Assembly (NCBI GenBank): GCA_015487975.1 | Contig: WFOS01000071.1 | Coordinates: 1-59,667 of the forward strand | Source of the DNA: Ardenticatena sp. | GTDB taxonomy: Bacteria; Chloroflexota; Anaerolineae; Ardenticatenales; Ardenticatenaceae | Direction of reading: 5' to 3' | DNA length: 59,667 bases | Part shown: positions 9,059-16,770 of the stretch, piece by piece | Numbering within the stretch: position 1 is the first letter of the stretch | Layout of the letters: every line of letters begins with the position of its first letter | Made by a program: the position numbers and the translations under genes | Notes under the pieces: model-generated | What the model was told of the DNA's origin: nothing | The model's database searches: none | The model's input: the letters and a program-made list of their open reading frames with translations, nothing else

Positions 9059-10149
9059 CGCTGTACTCCTTCTTCTCGGTATCCCCAGCGATCGAGCAAA
9101 AATCCCAGATGGCGTTCCACCAATAGTCGGTCGCGTTCGTTCGGGGTGAACTGGTTGGTTTTGTACGCGCCCAGTTGCTGCAAGTACGCTTCCCAGCGGG
9201 GGAGAACAGGCGCGGGGTCCAAACCAAGGTGCTGGTATATGGCTTTCAACGTCTCGATCGGTTCGGCCACCAGGCGCTCATACGACATTTCGATCACCCG
9301 TGCAGGATCGATCTGCGGCATATCCCGATACCAGCGTTGCATCACCTGTGCGTAGGATTCGAGGATTTGTCGTTCCAGGTCGTTGTCATCGAGGCAGTGC
9401 CACCAAGCGGGGGGCATGATTTTCTGGAACATATGCCGCATCGAACGGAAGACGCGATGCGGGTTGCGGTAGATATGCACAAACCGCGCCTTCGGAAACA
9501 AGCGCAACAGGTGCAACGCTCGCCCCGTGTGTGGGGGTGTTTTCAACACCAGCGGTTTGCCGCTATGGAGAAACGTAGCCGTTTTGAGAACGTAGAACCA
9601 GGCATCCCGCCATTCGTCGAATTCCTGCGGTGTGATGTCGTCCATCAGCGTGTATTTGCGGAAGAGCCGCTGACCCCAACGCGGAACAACCAGCTGGTAG
9701 ATGACGCTATGCACGCTCACATTCGCCAATGCTACTTCATCCTCTTGGGGCGCATCGAGGCGCACCGCCACGTTGTCCATCGGGCGTGTAGCAGGCAACA
9801 GGCGTGGCAACAAGCGCTCGAATACAGGCCCGGCTGTGTTGATGAACGTAGGGATGAGTGCCTGCAACGTCGAAATATAGCCATAGCGCGGATCCAACGA
9901 CAGCAAGTTGTGGAGATGGGTTGTGCCACTCCGCGCCTGCCCCACAATGATGATCGGTTCGGGGTGCAAGTCGGTAGCGGCAATGCGCGGCCCATACCGC
10001 CGCCGCTCCCACACTCGCAGTGGCTCGGTCATCGACGCCAGAGCCAGCGATTGGGCCACACGCGGCCAATAGCGTTTCTCGATGGTTGGTGATTGTTGCA
10101 AAAGGCGTATCCAGTTCGCCAGCCGATTGAAGATGAGTGGAGAAGTCAT
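9055..10149 (-). CDS. Sulfotransferase family protein (Sulfotransfer_3-like)
   Basis: A 364-residue protein with the PAPS-binding P-loop PIIIVGQARSGTTHLHNLL at about residues 62-80 and the second nucleotide-binding element RFVHIYRNPHRVFRSM at about 218-233. The family transfers sulfate from 3'-phosphoadenylylsulfate to hydroxyl or amine groups of small molecules or glycans. It leads an operon with the P450 at 7694-9058, with an ATGA overlap. This suggests hydroxylation by the P450 followed by sulfation, which is inference. It is transcribed away from a TetR-paaABCD operon across a shared 24-bp palindrome, so co-regulation is likely. A GAGG ribosome site precedes the start. Confidence 0.85.
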   Translation of the reverse strand: MTSPLIFNRLANWIRLLQQSPTIEKRYWPRVAQSLALASMTEPLRVWERRRYGPRIAATDLHPEPIIIVGQARSGTTHLHNLLSLDPRYGYISTLQALIPTFINTAGPVFERLLPRLLPATRPMDNVAVRLDAPQEDEVALANVSVHSVIYQLVVPRWGQRLFRKYTLMDDITPQEFDEWRDAWFYVLKTATFLHSGKPLVLKTPPHTGRALHLLRLFPKARFVHIYRNPHRVFRSMRHMFQKIMPPAWWHCLDDNDLERQILESYAQVMQRWYRDMPQIDPARVIEMSYERLVAEPIETLKAIYQHLGLDPAPVLPRWEAYLQQLGAYKTNQFTPNERDRLLVERHLGFLLDRWGYREEGVQR

Positions 10150-10176
10150 ACACGTGCCTCAGTCCTGTCGAGAGAT

Positions 10177-10206
10177 TTGACACCCAAAGGCGCTTGTGAG
10201 TATACT
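10177..10206 (+). promoter_or_regulatory. Promoter of tetR-paaABCD
   Basis: TTGACA (10177-10182), an 18-base spacer and TATACT (10201-10206) give a near-consensus sigma-70-type promoter. The expected start point, near 10213, falls inside the palindromic operator. Confidence 0.7.
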
Positions 10207-10208
10207 TC

Positions 10209-10232
10209 TTCCTAACAAGTGTTTGTTAGGAA
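10209..10232. promoter_or_regulatory. 24-bp TetR operator palindrome
   Basis: TTCCTAACAA (10209-10218), spacer gtgt and TTGTTAGGAA (10223-10232) form a perfect 10+4+10 inverted repeat. It sits between the divergent sulfotransferase-P450 and tetR-paaABCD operons and overlaps the start region of the tetR promoter. Size and position fit autoregulation by the adjacent TetR protein. Confidence 0.8.
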
Positions 10233-10285
10233 CGAGCCTATTTCGAGGAACATTTTTAAGAAACAGCGACGCCAAGGAGTATACA

Positions 10286-10885
10286 ATGCCCCATGGAGAA
10301 CGCAAAACGCAAATCATCGAGGCAGCCGCGCAATTATTCAGCGAACGTGGCTACCACACAACGTCGGTTCGAGATATAGCCGCGGCACTCGATTTGCAGG
10401 GTGGCAGCCTTTATGCCCACATCCAGAGCAAAGAAGAACTGCTCTGGCTGATTGTCGAGCGTGCTGCCGAGCAATTTTTCAACGCAATTCGCCCATTGGC
10501 TGTCAGCGATATTCCCCCTGATGAAAAACTGCGCCGCGCGGTACATGCCCATATCCGCGTGATTACCGACGATCTTGCCGCCGCCACGGTCTACTTCCAT
10601 GAATGGAGGTTTCTGGACGAAGACCACCGCAATACTTTCTTGGAACAACGCCGCGAATACGAAAACCTGTGGCGTCGAATGATTCGTGAAGCCATGGAAG
10701 CTGGTGTCTTGCGCAACGATGAAGACCCCAAGTACATGGCTATCCTGCTTTTGTCGGCGATGAACTGGCTCTACCACTGGTATCGCCCCGGCGGGCCTCT
10801 ATCGCCGGAGGAGATTGCAGAACGGTTCTGGCGCATGCTGTTGGAAGGGCTGCGCTCACCTGTTTTCCAAGTGTCAACCTCATAA
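10286..10885 (+). CDS. TetR/AcrR family regulator
   Basis: A 199-residue regulator. Start ATG at 10286 has AAGGAG seven bases upstream. An N-terminal TetR HTH spans about residues 5-52 ([20 protein letters not shown], then [20 protein letters not shown]). The all-helical ligand domain follows. The HTH wording GGSLY.HI.SKEELL and the C-terminal half resemble KstR2/FadR-like repressors that sense acyl-CoA thioesters. paaA begins 20 bases downstream, so it probably controls the oxygenase operon, and through the shared palindrome also the divergent sulfotransferase/P450 operon. The ligand could be a CoA thioester, which is inferred. Confidence 0.85.
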   Translation: MPHGERKTQIIEAAAQLFSERGYHTTSVRDIAAALDLQGGSLYAHIQSKEELLWLIVERAAEQFFNAIRPLAVSDIPPDEKLRRAVHAHIRVITDDLAAATVYFHEWRFLDEDHRNTFLEQRREYENLWRRMIREAMEAGVLRNDEDPKYMAILLLSAMNWLYHWYRPGGPLSPEEIAERFWRMLLEGLRSPVFQVSTS

Positions 10886-10905
10886 ATCCAAGGAGGGAGA
10901 GTGCC

Positions 10906-11895
10906 ATGAGTACCCCACAGACTGACCCGCGCTACGAAGAAAAACTGGCCGAATTCGAAGCCCGTATCGCTCGCGGCGAAAAGATCGAACCTGACGACTG
11001 GATGCCCGATGAATACCGCCGCCAGTTGATTCGCTTGATTCATCAGCACGCCAACAGCGAAGTCATTGGCGCCTTGCCCGAAGGCACGTGGATTCCCTAT
11101 GCTCCCACGTTCAAGCGCAAAAAAGCCCTGGTTGCCAAAGTGCAAGATGAAGTTGGGCATGGGTTGATGCTCTACCGCGCCGCCGAAACGCTGGGGAAGC
11201 CGCGTGAAGAGATGATCGAAGAGATGCTGGCGGGCAAATCCAAGTGGTCGCTGGTGTTTGCTTATCCTGCGGAAACCTGGGCAGACGTGGCGATTATTGC
11301 CTGGCTCATCGATGGTGGCGCCATCGTCAACCAAACCATCATGGCAACGGGGTCCTACGCCCCCTACTGCCGTGCCTTGAAGCGCATCATCTACGAGGAA
11401 TCGTTCCACTTGAAGCACGGCTTCGACATGGTGGTGACGCTGGCAGAAGGAACGAAACGCCAGCGCGATATGCTGCAAGATGCGCTCAACCGCTGGTGGG
11501 AACCCATCATCATGTTCTTCGGCCCGCCCGACAAACTCTCGGTTCACACCGAAACATTGCGCCGCTGGGGGGTGAAACCCAAAACAAACGACGAACAGCG
11601 CCAAATCTTCTTGCGCAAATTCGTACCCCAAATTCTCGACCTGGGGCTGACCATTCCCGACCCCAACTTGCGCTACGATGAGGAAAACGACCGCTGGGTC
11701 TATACCGAACCCGACTGGGACAAGTTCTTCGACATCATCCGCGGCAATGGTCCCATGAGCAAAGAACGCCTGGCGGTACGTCGCCTGGCACACGAAGAAG
11801 GGCGCTGGGTGCGCGAAGCGTTGGAAGCCACGGGCATTGCCCGCCAACTGCGTGAAGCCGCCGTTGCGGCACCAACATCGAGCGTGGTGGCGTAA
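10906..11895 (+). CDS. paaA: Phenylacetyl-CoA epoxidase-like subunit PaaA
   Basis: A 329-residue ferritin-like di-iron subunit matching PaaA, the catalytic subunit of the 1,2-phenylacetyl-CoA epoxidase. Carboxylate-bridged iron motifs are visible as QDEVGHG (about 80-86) and [10 protein letters not shown] (about 163-172), each a D/E-E-x-x-H pattern. [22 protein letters not shown] and [15 protein letters not shown] are also PaaA-like. A strong AAGGAGGGAG site precedes the ATG. It follows tetR by 20 bases and is followed by paaB, paaC and paaD. In known systems the complex needs the PaaE ferredoxin reductase, which is not in this window. Confidence 0.9.
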   Translation: MSTPQTDPRYEEKLAEFEARIARGEKIEPDDWMPDEYRRQLIRLIHQHANSEVIGALPEGTWIPYAPTFKRKKALVAKVQDEVGHGLMLYRAAETLGKPREEMIEEMLAGKSKWSLVFAYPAETWADVAIIAWLIDGGAIVNQTIMATGSYAPYCRALKRIIYEESFHLKHGFDMVVTLAEGTKRQRDMLQDALNRWWEPIIMFFGPPDKLSVHTETLRRWGVKPKTNDEQRQIFLRKFVPQILDLGLTIPDPNLRYDEENDRWVYTEPDWDKFFDIIRGNGPMSKERLAVRRLAHEEGRWVREALEATGIARQLREAAVAAPTSSVVA

Positions 11896-11909
11896 GGAAG
11901 GAGGAGGCA

Positions 11910-12293
11910 ATGTCGCCCAAAACGTGGCACTTCAACCCGTATCACCAACGCATCGATGAAGCCATGCAGTTGATGGATGAGCCCCCCAAAGCCGATACCG
12001 AGTGGATTTTGTTCGAGGTGTTTGTGCGCGAAAAGCGGGGGGAGCACCCCGTACACGTGGGGGCTCTTCACGCGCCCGACCCCGAAATGGCGATCGTGCT
12101 CGCCAAAGAGCAATACCTGCGCCGTGGCGACGCGGTGCAGCTATGGGTGGTGCCGTCGGCTTGCATTACGGCCACCCCCATCGAAGAAGCCGACATCTTC
12201 ATGCACACGACCGACAAGAGTTATCGCGAAGCCTACGGCTATCGCGTGGCGGAACGTGTGCGCCACTTGCGTGGGGAGGAGAAGCATGGGTGA
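11910..12293 (+). CDS. paaB: Phenylacetyl-CoA epoxidase-like subunit PaaB
   Basis: A 127-residue protein. The core WILFEVFVREKRGEHPVHVG, then GALHAPDPEMAIVLAKEQYL and ADIFMHTTDKSYRE, is characteristic of PaaB, the small bridging subunit of the epoxidase. The family is usually about 95 residues; this one carries roughly 25 extra N-terminal residues (MSPKTWHFNPYHQRIDEAMQ). The ATG follows GGAGGAGG. The 3' end overlaps the paaC start by 8 bases. PaaB has no catalytic residues and helps assemble the PaaAC heterodimers. Confidence 0.88.
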   Translation: MSPKTWHFNPYHQRIDEAMQLMDEPPKADTEWILFEVFVREKRGEHPVHVGALHAPDPEMAIVLAKEQYLRRGDAVQLWVVPSACITATPIEEADIFMHTTDKSYREAYGYRVAERVRHLRGEEKHG

Positions 12294-13080
12294 ACTGACA
12301 GGCGATTCCAAAGCGGCGCTCATCGAATATCTGTACATGCTGGGTGACGATGAATTGCTGTTAGGCCATCGCGCCTCGGAATGGACGGGCATTGGCCCCA
12401 TTCTGGAAGCCGATATTGCGCTGTCGAGCATTGCACAAGATGAAATGGGGCACGCCGAAGTGCTGTACGGCCTGCTGGAAGCATTGGGGGAAGGTACGCC
12501 CGACGAACTGGCGTTCAACCGCGACCTGCCCCACTGGCGCAACGCTATTTTCAGCGAACTTCCCCGTGGCGATTGGGGCTTTACTGTCGTGCGCCACTAT
12601 CTGCACGACGTGGCAGAGCACATTCGCTGGCAGGCGCTTGCCAATTCTTCCTATGAACCGCTGGCTCAGGTTGCACGCAAGCTGTTGGTGGAAGAAAAAT
12701 ACCACCTCGTCCACAGCCAAACGTGGGTGCGCAAACTGGGCAATGCCACCGAAGAAAGCCACCGTCGCATGCAAGCCGCGCTCGACCGCGCGTTCCCGTA
12801 CGCGCTGGGATTGTTCGAGCCAACCGAGCTGGAAGCAGTGCGCGTCGAAGCCGGGATTGCCCCTGCCGAATCGGAATTGCAGCAACGGTGGCTGGACGAC
12901 GTGGTCCCCTTCCTGCAACAATCTGGGTTGACGGTTCCCGTCGAACAGGCCGCAACAGGCTGGCGCCCAACTGTCGAACCTGTGTACGGGGGGCGACAAG
13001 GCACCCACACCGAATACATGGAGCAATTGCTGGATGCGATGCAGTTTGTCTATCGGCTAGAACCTGGCGCAAAATGGTAA
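12286..13080 (+). CDS. paaC: Phenylacetyl-CoA epoxidase-like subunit PaaC
   Basis: A 264-residue ferritin-like subunit matching PaaC, the structural partner of PaaA. The start ATG at 12286 lies inside the end of paaB with GGGGAGGAG just upstream. Helix motifs include LLGHRASEWTGIGPILEADI, QDEMGHAEVLY (about 51-61) and VEEKYHLVHSQTW (about 135-147). PaaC usually lacks a functional metal site although ExxH remnants persist, as here. The last part, GWRPTVEPVYGGRQGTHTEY, is typical of the family. Translation is coupled to paaB. Confidence 0.9.
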   Translation: MGELTGDSKAALIEYLYMLGDDELLLGHRASEWTGIGPILEADIALSSIAQDEMGHAEVLYGLLEALGEGTPDELAFNRDLPHWRNAIFSELPRGDWGFTVVRHYLHDVAEHIRWQALANSSYEPLAQVARKLLVEEKYHLVHSQTWVRKLGNATEESHRRMQAALDRAFPYALGLFEPTELEAVRVEAGIAPAESELQQRWLDDVVPFLQQSGLTVPVEQAATGWRPTVEPVYGGRQGTHTEYMEQLLDAMQFVYRLEPGAKW

Positions 13081-13095
13081 GTGAGGAACGATACG

Positions 13096-13572
13096 ATGAT
13101 ACGCGAAGAAGACGTGTGGCAAGCACTCGAAGATGTCAAAGACCCCGAAATCCCCGTGGTTTCGGTTGTCGAAATGGGACTCATCAACAGTGTCGAAATC
13201 GACGGCGAGCACGTCGTGGTGAACATGACGCCAACATTTGCGGGGTGCCCCGCGTTGCACATGATGCGTGAGGAAATTTGCGAACGGTTGGCACAACTAG
13301 GGGCGAAACCAACAGTCAATATCGTGCTCGACCCGCCCTGGACATCCGACCGCATTCAGGAGAGTGCACGCGAGAAGATGAAAACGATCGGGCTAGCGCC
13401 CCCTGTCCGCCACGGTGGCTTGATCGACGTGGACATGGTCAGCGTCGTAGCCTGCCCCTACTGTGGCTCGGACAACACGAACATGGAAAGCCCTTTCGGC
13501 ACGACCATTTGCCGCGCGATTTATTATTGCCACACGTGCAAGCAATCGTTCGAAAAGTTCAAAGCCCTGTAA
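13096..13572 (+). CDS. paaD: PaaD-like protein (DUF59/MIP18 plus C-terminal zinc-ribbon-like motif)
   Basis: A 158-residue protein. The N-terminal DUF59 domain reads ALEDVKDPEIPVVSVVEMGL and TPTFAGCPALHMMREEI, with the conserved cysteine. The C-terminal half carries two cysteine pairs, CPYCGSDNT and CHTCKQSF, separated by about 20 residues, as in PaaD. PaaD is needed for epoxidase function in vivo, probably through iron-sulfur or metal maturation. Its usual client, PaaE, is not present here. The ATG at 13096 follows a GAGG site; a GTG 15 bases upstream is less likely. The operon ends at a strong terminator. Confidence 0.85.
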   Translation: MIREEDVWQALEDVKDPEIPVVSVVEMGLINSVEIDGEHVVVNMTPTFAGCPALHMMREEICERLAQLGAKPTVNIVLDPPWTSDRIQESAREKMKTIGLAPPVRHGGLIDVDMVSVVACPYCGSDNTNMESPFGTTICRAIYYCHTCKQSFEKFKAL

Positions 13573-13589
13573 GCGTACGAGGGGCATCA

Positions 13590-13622
13590 CCAAAGCCCCC
13601 GTTCATGGGGGCTTTGGTTGTT
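13590..13622 (+). terminator. Terminator of tetR-paaABCD
   Basis: CCAAAGCCCCC (13590-13600) and GGGGGCTTTGG (13607-13617) pair over 11 bp around loop gttcat, followed by TTGTTGT. Confidence 0.85.
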
Positions 13623-13632
13623 GTCTGCGCTT

Positions 13633-15405
13633 TCATCCCCCAGAGGCAGGCCGAGGGGGTTCGTCCCACACAACACGAAACCCCACATCATCGTAGCCCC
13701 GTACCGGGTCGGCGTAGAGACGCTCCCATGTGCGTGCCGCCTCGGCCGGCTCGAACCACGACCCACCTTTGGCAATGGCCTGCTCCCCTTCCATCGTAGC
13801 CGTCCACTCCCAGACGTTGCCCGCCAAATCCAGCACGCCTTCCGGCGTTGCGCCGTCTGGGTAGCGCCCAACCGGCGCGGTCGAACGAGCGCCCTGTTCA
13901 GCGGTGTGGGCACACGTGTCGCACCACGTATCCCCCCACGGGTAAATGCGTGCCCGCTCGCCCCGCGCAATGCGTTCCCACTCTTCTTCGGTCGGCAACC
14001 GCCCCCCCAGCCAGGCAGCAAATGCGTCCGCTTCCGCCCGCGAGACATAGACCACGGGGTGATCACGCAGGTCGCCAGGGGGTGTCATGCCCCCCCAATG
14101 GGGAGGCGGTTCAGCACCTGTGGCCGCGACGAAGGCAGCATAGTGCGCATTGGTAATCGGTGTGCGGCTGACCCACAGTGCCCCCACCGCAACGCATCGC
14201 TCTTCGCCCAAGGGGCCAACCCATGCTTCGACAGGTGGCAATGCGCACACATCCAACCCAGCGAGCACTTCGAGCGTCAAATCGGGCGGCGGGGATGATG
14301 CTGCTGGCGTTTCCTCAGGCTCCGTCAACACCACCACATCGCGTTGGGGGGCCGCTGCCACCAGCGACCACAACCGACTGTTGGCGCGGCTCAGGTAGAG
14401 CAACGGGGTGCTCCAATCCAGCCCATGCGCCTGTGCCACGGCCTTGCGCCCATGTGCCAGTGCACTTTCCAGGGTCCAGCCTTCGGCCAGCGCTTCATAC
14501 ACCGTCTGCGTCAACGTGATGGCCGCCGCGTCGCCAATGGCGCGTTGCATAGCCACCACAGCCGGCACACCCAAGTCGATGAGCCGTTCGGCCAGCGTCG
14601 GCACATGCGCCCGTTCATCCGCACTGTGGCAACTGTTCAACCAGACCAGCCGCACAGTGGGCACATCTGCCAGCAAACGCGCCCAATCCCGTCCACCCAA
14701 CGCCACCGGCGTGCCACTGTCGCTTTGTAAGTAGAGGCGCCCGGTGGTATCGCCATGTGCTGCAACATGCACCACATGTGGCTGAACCCGCCGAATGGCG
14801 CGGTGCAGCAGCCCTGGTGTTGCTCCTTGCACCGTGTGCAAGCGTATCAGGTCAGGCAGGACAACCTGCTCCAACGCCTGGCGCAATCGCGCTTCTTCGG
14901 CAACCACATCCAGCGGGGGAAGCGTCTCTGGCGAAGCAAACACGCCCAGCACACGCAAAGGTGGTTCGATCAGCATGGGTGGCTCATTCGCCCGCGGGGT
15001 TGGCACGAAGCGCACCACCGGCGTCAGCGATGAAAACGCCAGAAAATCCCCCTCTGGGTCACGCAGGAGTTCCCACGGCCACTGTTGGAACACCTCGGGC
15101 AAGTACAATTCCAAACGCAAGGCATCACCGTGAGCATGCGCAATGGCTCGACTTTCTTGCCACAACGCCCCCACACGTTCGGCAAAAAGCCATGAAAACA
15201 GACGTTCGCCCATCTGAACCGCCAGCACATCGTCGGCATCTGCTGCGGTGGCCGTGCGTTCGAGTGCATCCAGCAGTGTTGCCAGCTCGTTCGGTGCAAA
15301 CAACGCACGCCGCCGTTCGACCACATCCCCCGCTGGCGTGTCGAACGCAATCAGCAGGACATCACTTTCGCTTGTCTGTTCTAGTCGGAGCCGAAATCGG
15401 CGCAT
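13633..15405 (-). CDS. CHAT-domain protease fused to FGE-sulfatase-like domain
   Basis: A 590-residue protein. Start ATG at 15405 is chosen because GAGGAG lies nine bases upstream; an ATG at 15414 abuts the site. Residues about 90-340 are a CHAT (caspase HetF-associated) domain with the catalytic pair His in HVAAHGDTTG (about 213-222) and Cys in LNSCHSAD (about 254-261). Residues about 385-585 form a formylglycine-generating-enzyme-like domain (GALWVSRTPITNAHYAAF, GRLPTEEEWERIARG, DLAGNVWEWTA, GGSW, GFRVV). The cysteines required for true FGE catalysis are missing after GGSW, so it is likely a ligand-binding C-type-lectin-fold module. No signal peptide is visible. Such fusions occur among bacterial signalling and conflict proteins. 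The gene stands alone, converging on paaD. Confidence 0.85.
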   Translation of the reverse strand: MRRFRLRLEQTSESDVLLIAFDTPAGDVVERRRALFAPNELATLLDALERTATAADADDVLAVQMGERLFSWLFAERVGALWQESRAIAHAHGDALRLELYLPEVFQQWPWELLRDPEGDFLAFSSLTPVVRFVPTPRANEPPMLIEPPLRVLGVFASPETLPPLDVVAEEARLRQALEQVVLPDLIRLHTVQGATPGLLHRAIRRVQPHVVHVAAHGDTTGRLYLQSDSGTPVALGGRDWARLLADVPTVRLVWLNSCHSADERAHVPTLAERLIDLGVPAVVAMQRAIGDAAAITLTQTVYEALAEGWTLESALAHGRKAVAQAHGLDWSTPLLYLSRANSRLWSLVAAAPQRDVVVLTEPEETPAASSPPPDLTLEVLAGLDVCALPPVEAWVGPLGEERCVAVGALWVSRTPITNAHYAAFVAATGAEPPPHWGGMTPPGDLRDHPVVYVSRAEADAFAAWLGGRLPTEEEWERIARGERARIYPWGDTWCDTCAHTAEQGARSTAPVGRYPDGATPEGVLDLAGNVWEWTATMEGEQAIAKGGSWFEPAEAARTWERLYADPVRGYDDVGFRVVWDEPPRPASGG

Positions 15406-15472
15406 GGCCTTCATCTCCTCAGTCAGGGGGAAACGTCTCTGCTCCCCGCGTTTCCGTTGCCAACCGGTTCTG

Positions 15473-15501
15473 TTTCTAACACATCTTCACTGTTTTTCCA
15501 A
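15473..15501 (-). promoter_or_regulatory. Putative promoter of the CHAT-FGE gene
   Basis: On the minus strand TTGGAA (15496-15501), 17 bases and TAGAAA (15473-15478) lie about 70 bases upstream of the start. These bases coincide with two units of a TTCTAAC-type repeat read on the other strand, so either signal may be the functional one. Confidence 0.35.
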
Positions 15502-15513
15502 CATATTTCTAAC
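15474..15513 (+). repeat. 11-bp-phased TTCTAAC direct repeats
   Basis: TTCTAAC at 15474-15480, TTCCAAC at 15496-15502 and TTCTAAC at 15507-15513 lie on one 11-bp register (offsets 22 and 11). This heptamer plus four-base spacing resembles binding sites of OmpR/PhoB-type response regulators. A second set occurs at 50770-50798. Confidence 0.45.
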
Positions 15514-15569
15514 ACGCAACCAGAAGACTGCCTATGTCATACCAACGAAGAAGCAGGAGGAGGAGCCCT

Positions 15570-16646
15570 ATGTTGCGCATCGGCGCACCTGTCATGGCAA
15601 CCGATGGCGAAATCGGCACGTTGCAATACGTGATTCTCAACCCAAATACGCGCACAGTGAGCGATATTGTCGTCCGAAGTGGGCGTCTGTTCAAGCGGGC
15701 ACGTGTCATCTCTGCCCGCTACATCGACCACGTCGATCAAGATGGTGCCATTCACCTGAGTGTAGATAGCGAATTTGTGCGCAACTGTCGCGTCTTTGCA
15801 CACAAGGAATTCACCACGCCTGAATGGGCCAGCGAAACGGGCTACAATGCCGAGCATGTGCTCATCTGGCACGATCCCTACGCCGGACCGACCCTGAAAC
15901 AGTTGCCACGGCCCGTTGTGCGTGTCCACATCGACCGTGGCACGGACGAAATGACACCACTTGTCGGGCGTGGCTCGGCCGTCTACACCAAAACGGGAGA
16001 GCGCGTCGGTACGGTCGATCACATCGCAGTCGATCCGGCCACACTGCAACCACTGTACGTGGTGGTGCGCCTGCCCGGCATCCGCAGGCGACGCGTGGTG
16101 GTTCCAGCCGATCAGGTGCAAGCGTGGCAACACCAGTCCATCACATTGGCGCTTGAAAAGAAAGACCTTCACGCGCTTCCGCCCTACACACCACGCACAC
16201 CCGACATCAAATTGGGCGAAGCCGTGCGTGAAGCCATCGAGGCGTTGGGCATTCCTGTAGATGCGTTGAGCGTGTTCGTCGATAAGGGGCACGTGTTGCT
16301 GCGCGGGCACACCCACTCAGCGGAGGATCGTCGCCGCATCGAAGCGGCCGTGCGCCAGGTCGAAGGTGTGCTCAGCGTGACAAACGAAATGACCACCGAC
16401 CGCCAGCTCGAAGTGCAGGTGCAATCGCGTTTGCTGGCCGATCCCGTCGCGGGGTTGTATCCGGTCGATGTGGTCGTGCAGAATCGCGTGGCCACCGTCA
16501 TCGGAACAGTGCCCCACGAAACCATCCAACATTTGATTCTGACCATCGTACGGCAAACACCCGGCATCACGGCAGTCATCGACCAGATCACCGTCGATCC
16601 CAATGCCTTCCAGGAAGAACCTCTGCCTGTGATTGTCATGCGCTAA
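15570..16646 (+). CDS. PRC-barrel / BON domain protein
   Basis: A 358-residue cytoplasmic protein. Start ATG at 15570 follows GGAGGAGGAG; an ATG 36 bases earlier has no site. Two PRC-barrel-type domains come first: about 1-75 (LRIGAPVMATDGEIGTLQYV, ILNPNTRTVSDIVV) and about 120-200 (GSAVYTKTGERVGTVDHIAV). Two BON domains follow: about 212-280 (VREAIEALGIPVDALSVFVD, KGHVLLRG) and about 285-350 (LLADPVAGLYPVDVVVQNRV). PRC-barrels act in RNA processing and electron-transport complexes, and BON domains bind membranes or ligands; together they usually mark stress-linked proteins of unknown role. A set of phased repeats lies upstream. The gene is monocistronic with a terminator directly after it. 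Confidence 0.8.
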   Translation: MLRIGAPVMATDGEIGTLQYVILNPNTRTVSDIVVRSGRLFKRARVISARYIDHVDQDGAIHLSVDSEFVRNCRVFAHKEFTTPEWASETGYNAEHVLIWHDPYAGPTLKQLPRPVVRVHIDRGTDEMTPLVGRGSAVYTKTGERVGTVDHIAVDPATLQPLYVVVRLPGIRRRRVVVPADQVQAWQHQSITLALEKKDLHALPPYTPRTPDIKLGEAVREAIEALGIPVDALSVFVDKGHVLLRGHTHSAEDRRRIEAAVRQVEGVLSVTNEMTTDRQLEVQVQSRLLADPVAGLYPVDVVVQNRVATVIGTVPHETIQHLILTIVRQTPGITAVIDQITVDPNAFQEEPLPVIVMR

Positions 16647-16658
16647 TCGGTCGGCAAT

Positions 16659-16692
16659 GCCTGTCAGGGAGTATTCCCTGACAGGCGTTTCG
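16659..16692 (+). terminator. Terminator of the PRC/BON gene
   Basis: GCCTGTCAGGGA (16659-16670) and TCCCTGACAGGC (16675-16686) pair over 12 bp around a four-base loop, followed by GTTTCG. It contains CCTGTCAGG/CCTGACAGG, the recurring core. Confidence 0.7.
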
Positions 16693-16705
16693 ACGTTTGC
16701 TCCGT

Positions 16706-16734
16706 TTTTCAATCCCCACCATCTGACGTATGCT
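16706..16734 (+). promoter_or_regulatory. Putative promoter of the lipase-like gene
   Basis: TTTTCA (16706-16711), 17 bases and TATGCT (16729-16734) lie 36 bases before the start codon at 16771. Confidence 0.4.
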
Positions 16735-16770
16735 TCAAGCCATCGAACAGGCAAGCGAAGAAGGGACTTC

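Noticed and set aside
13633..15405. Diversity-generating retroelement target for the FGE-like C terminus
   Set aside because: No reverse transcriptase and no template repeat were recognised in the window. It remains only a check to run genome-wide.
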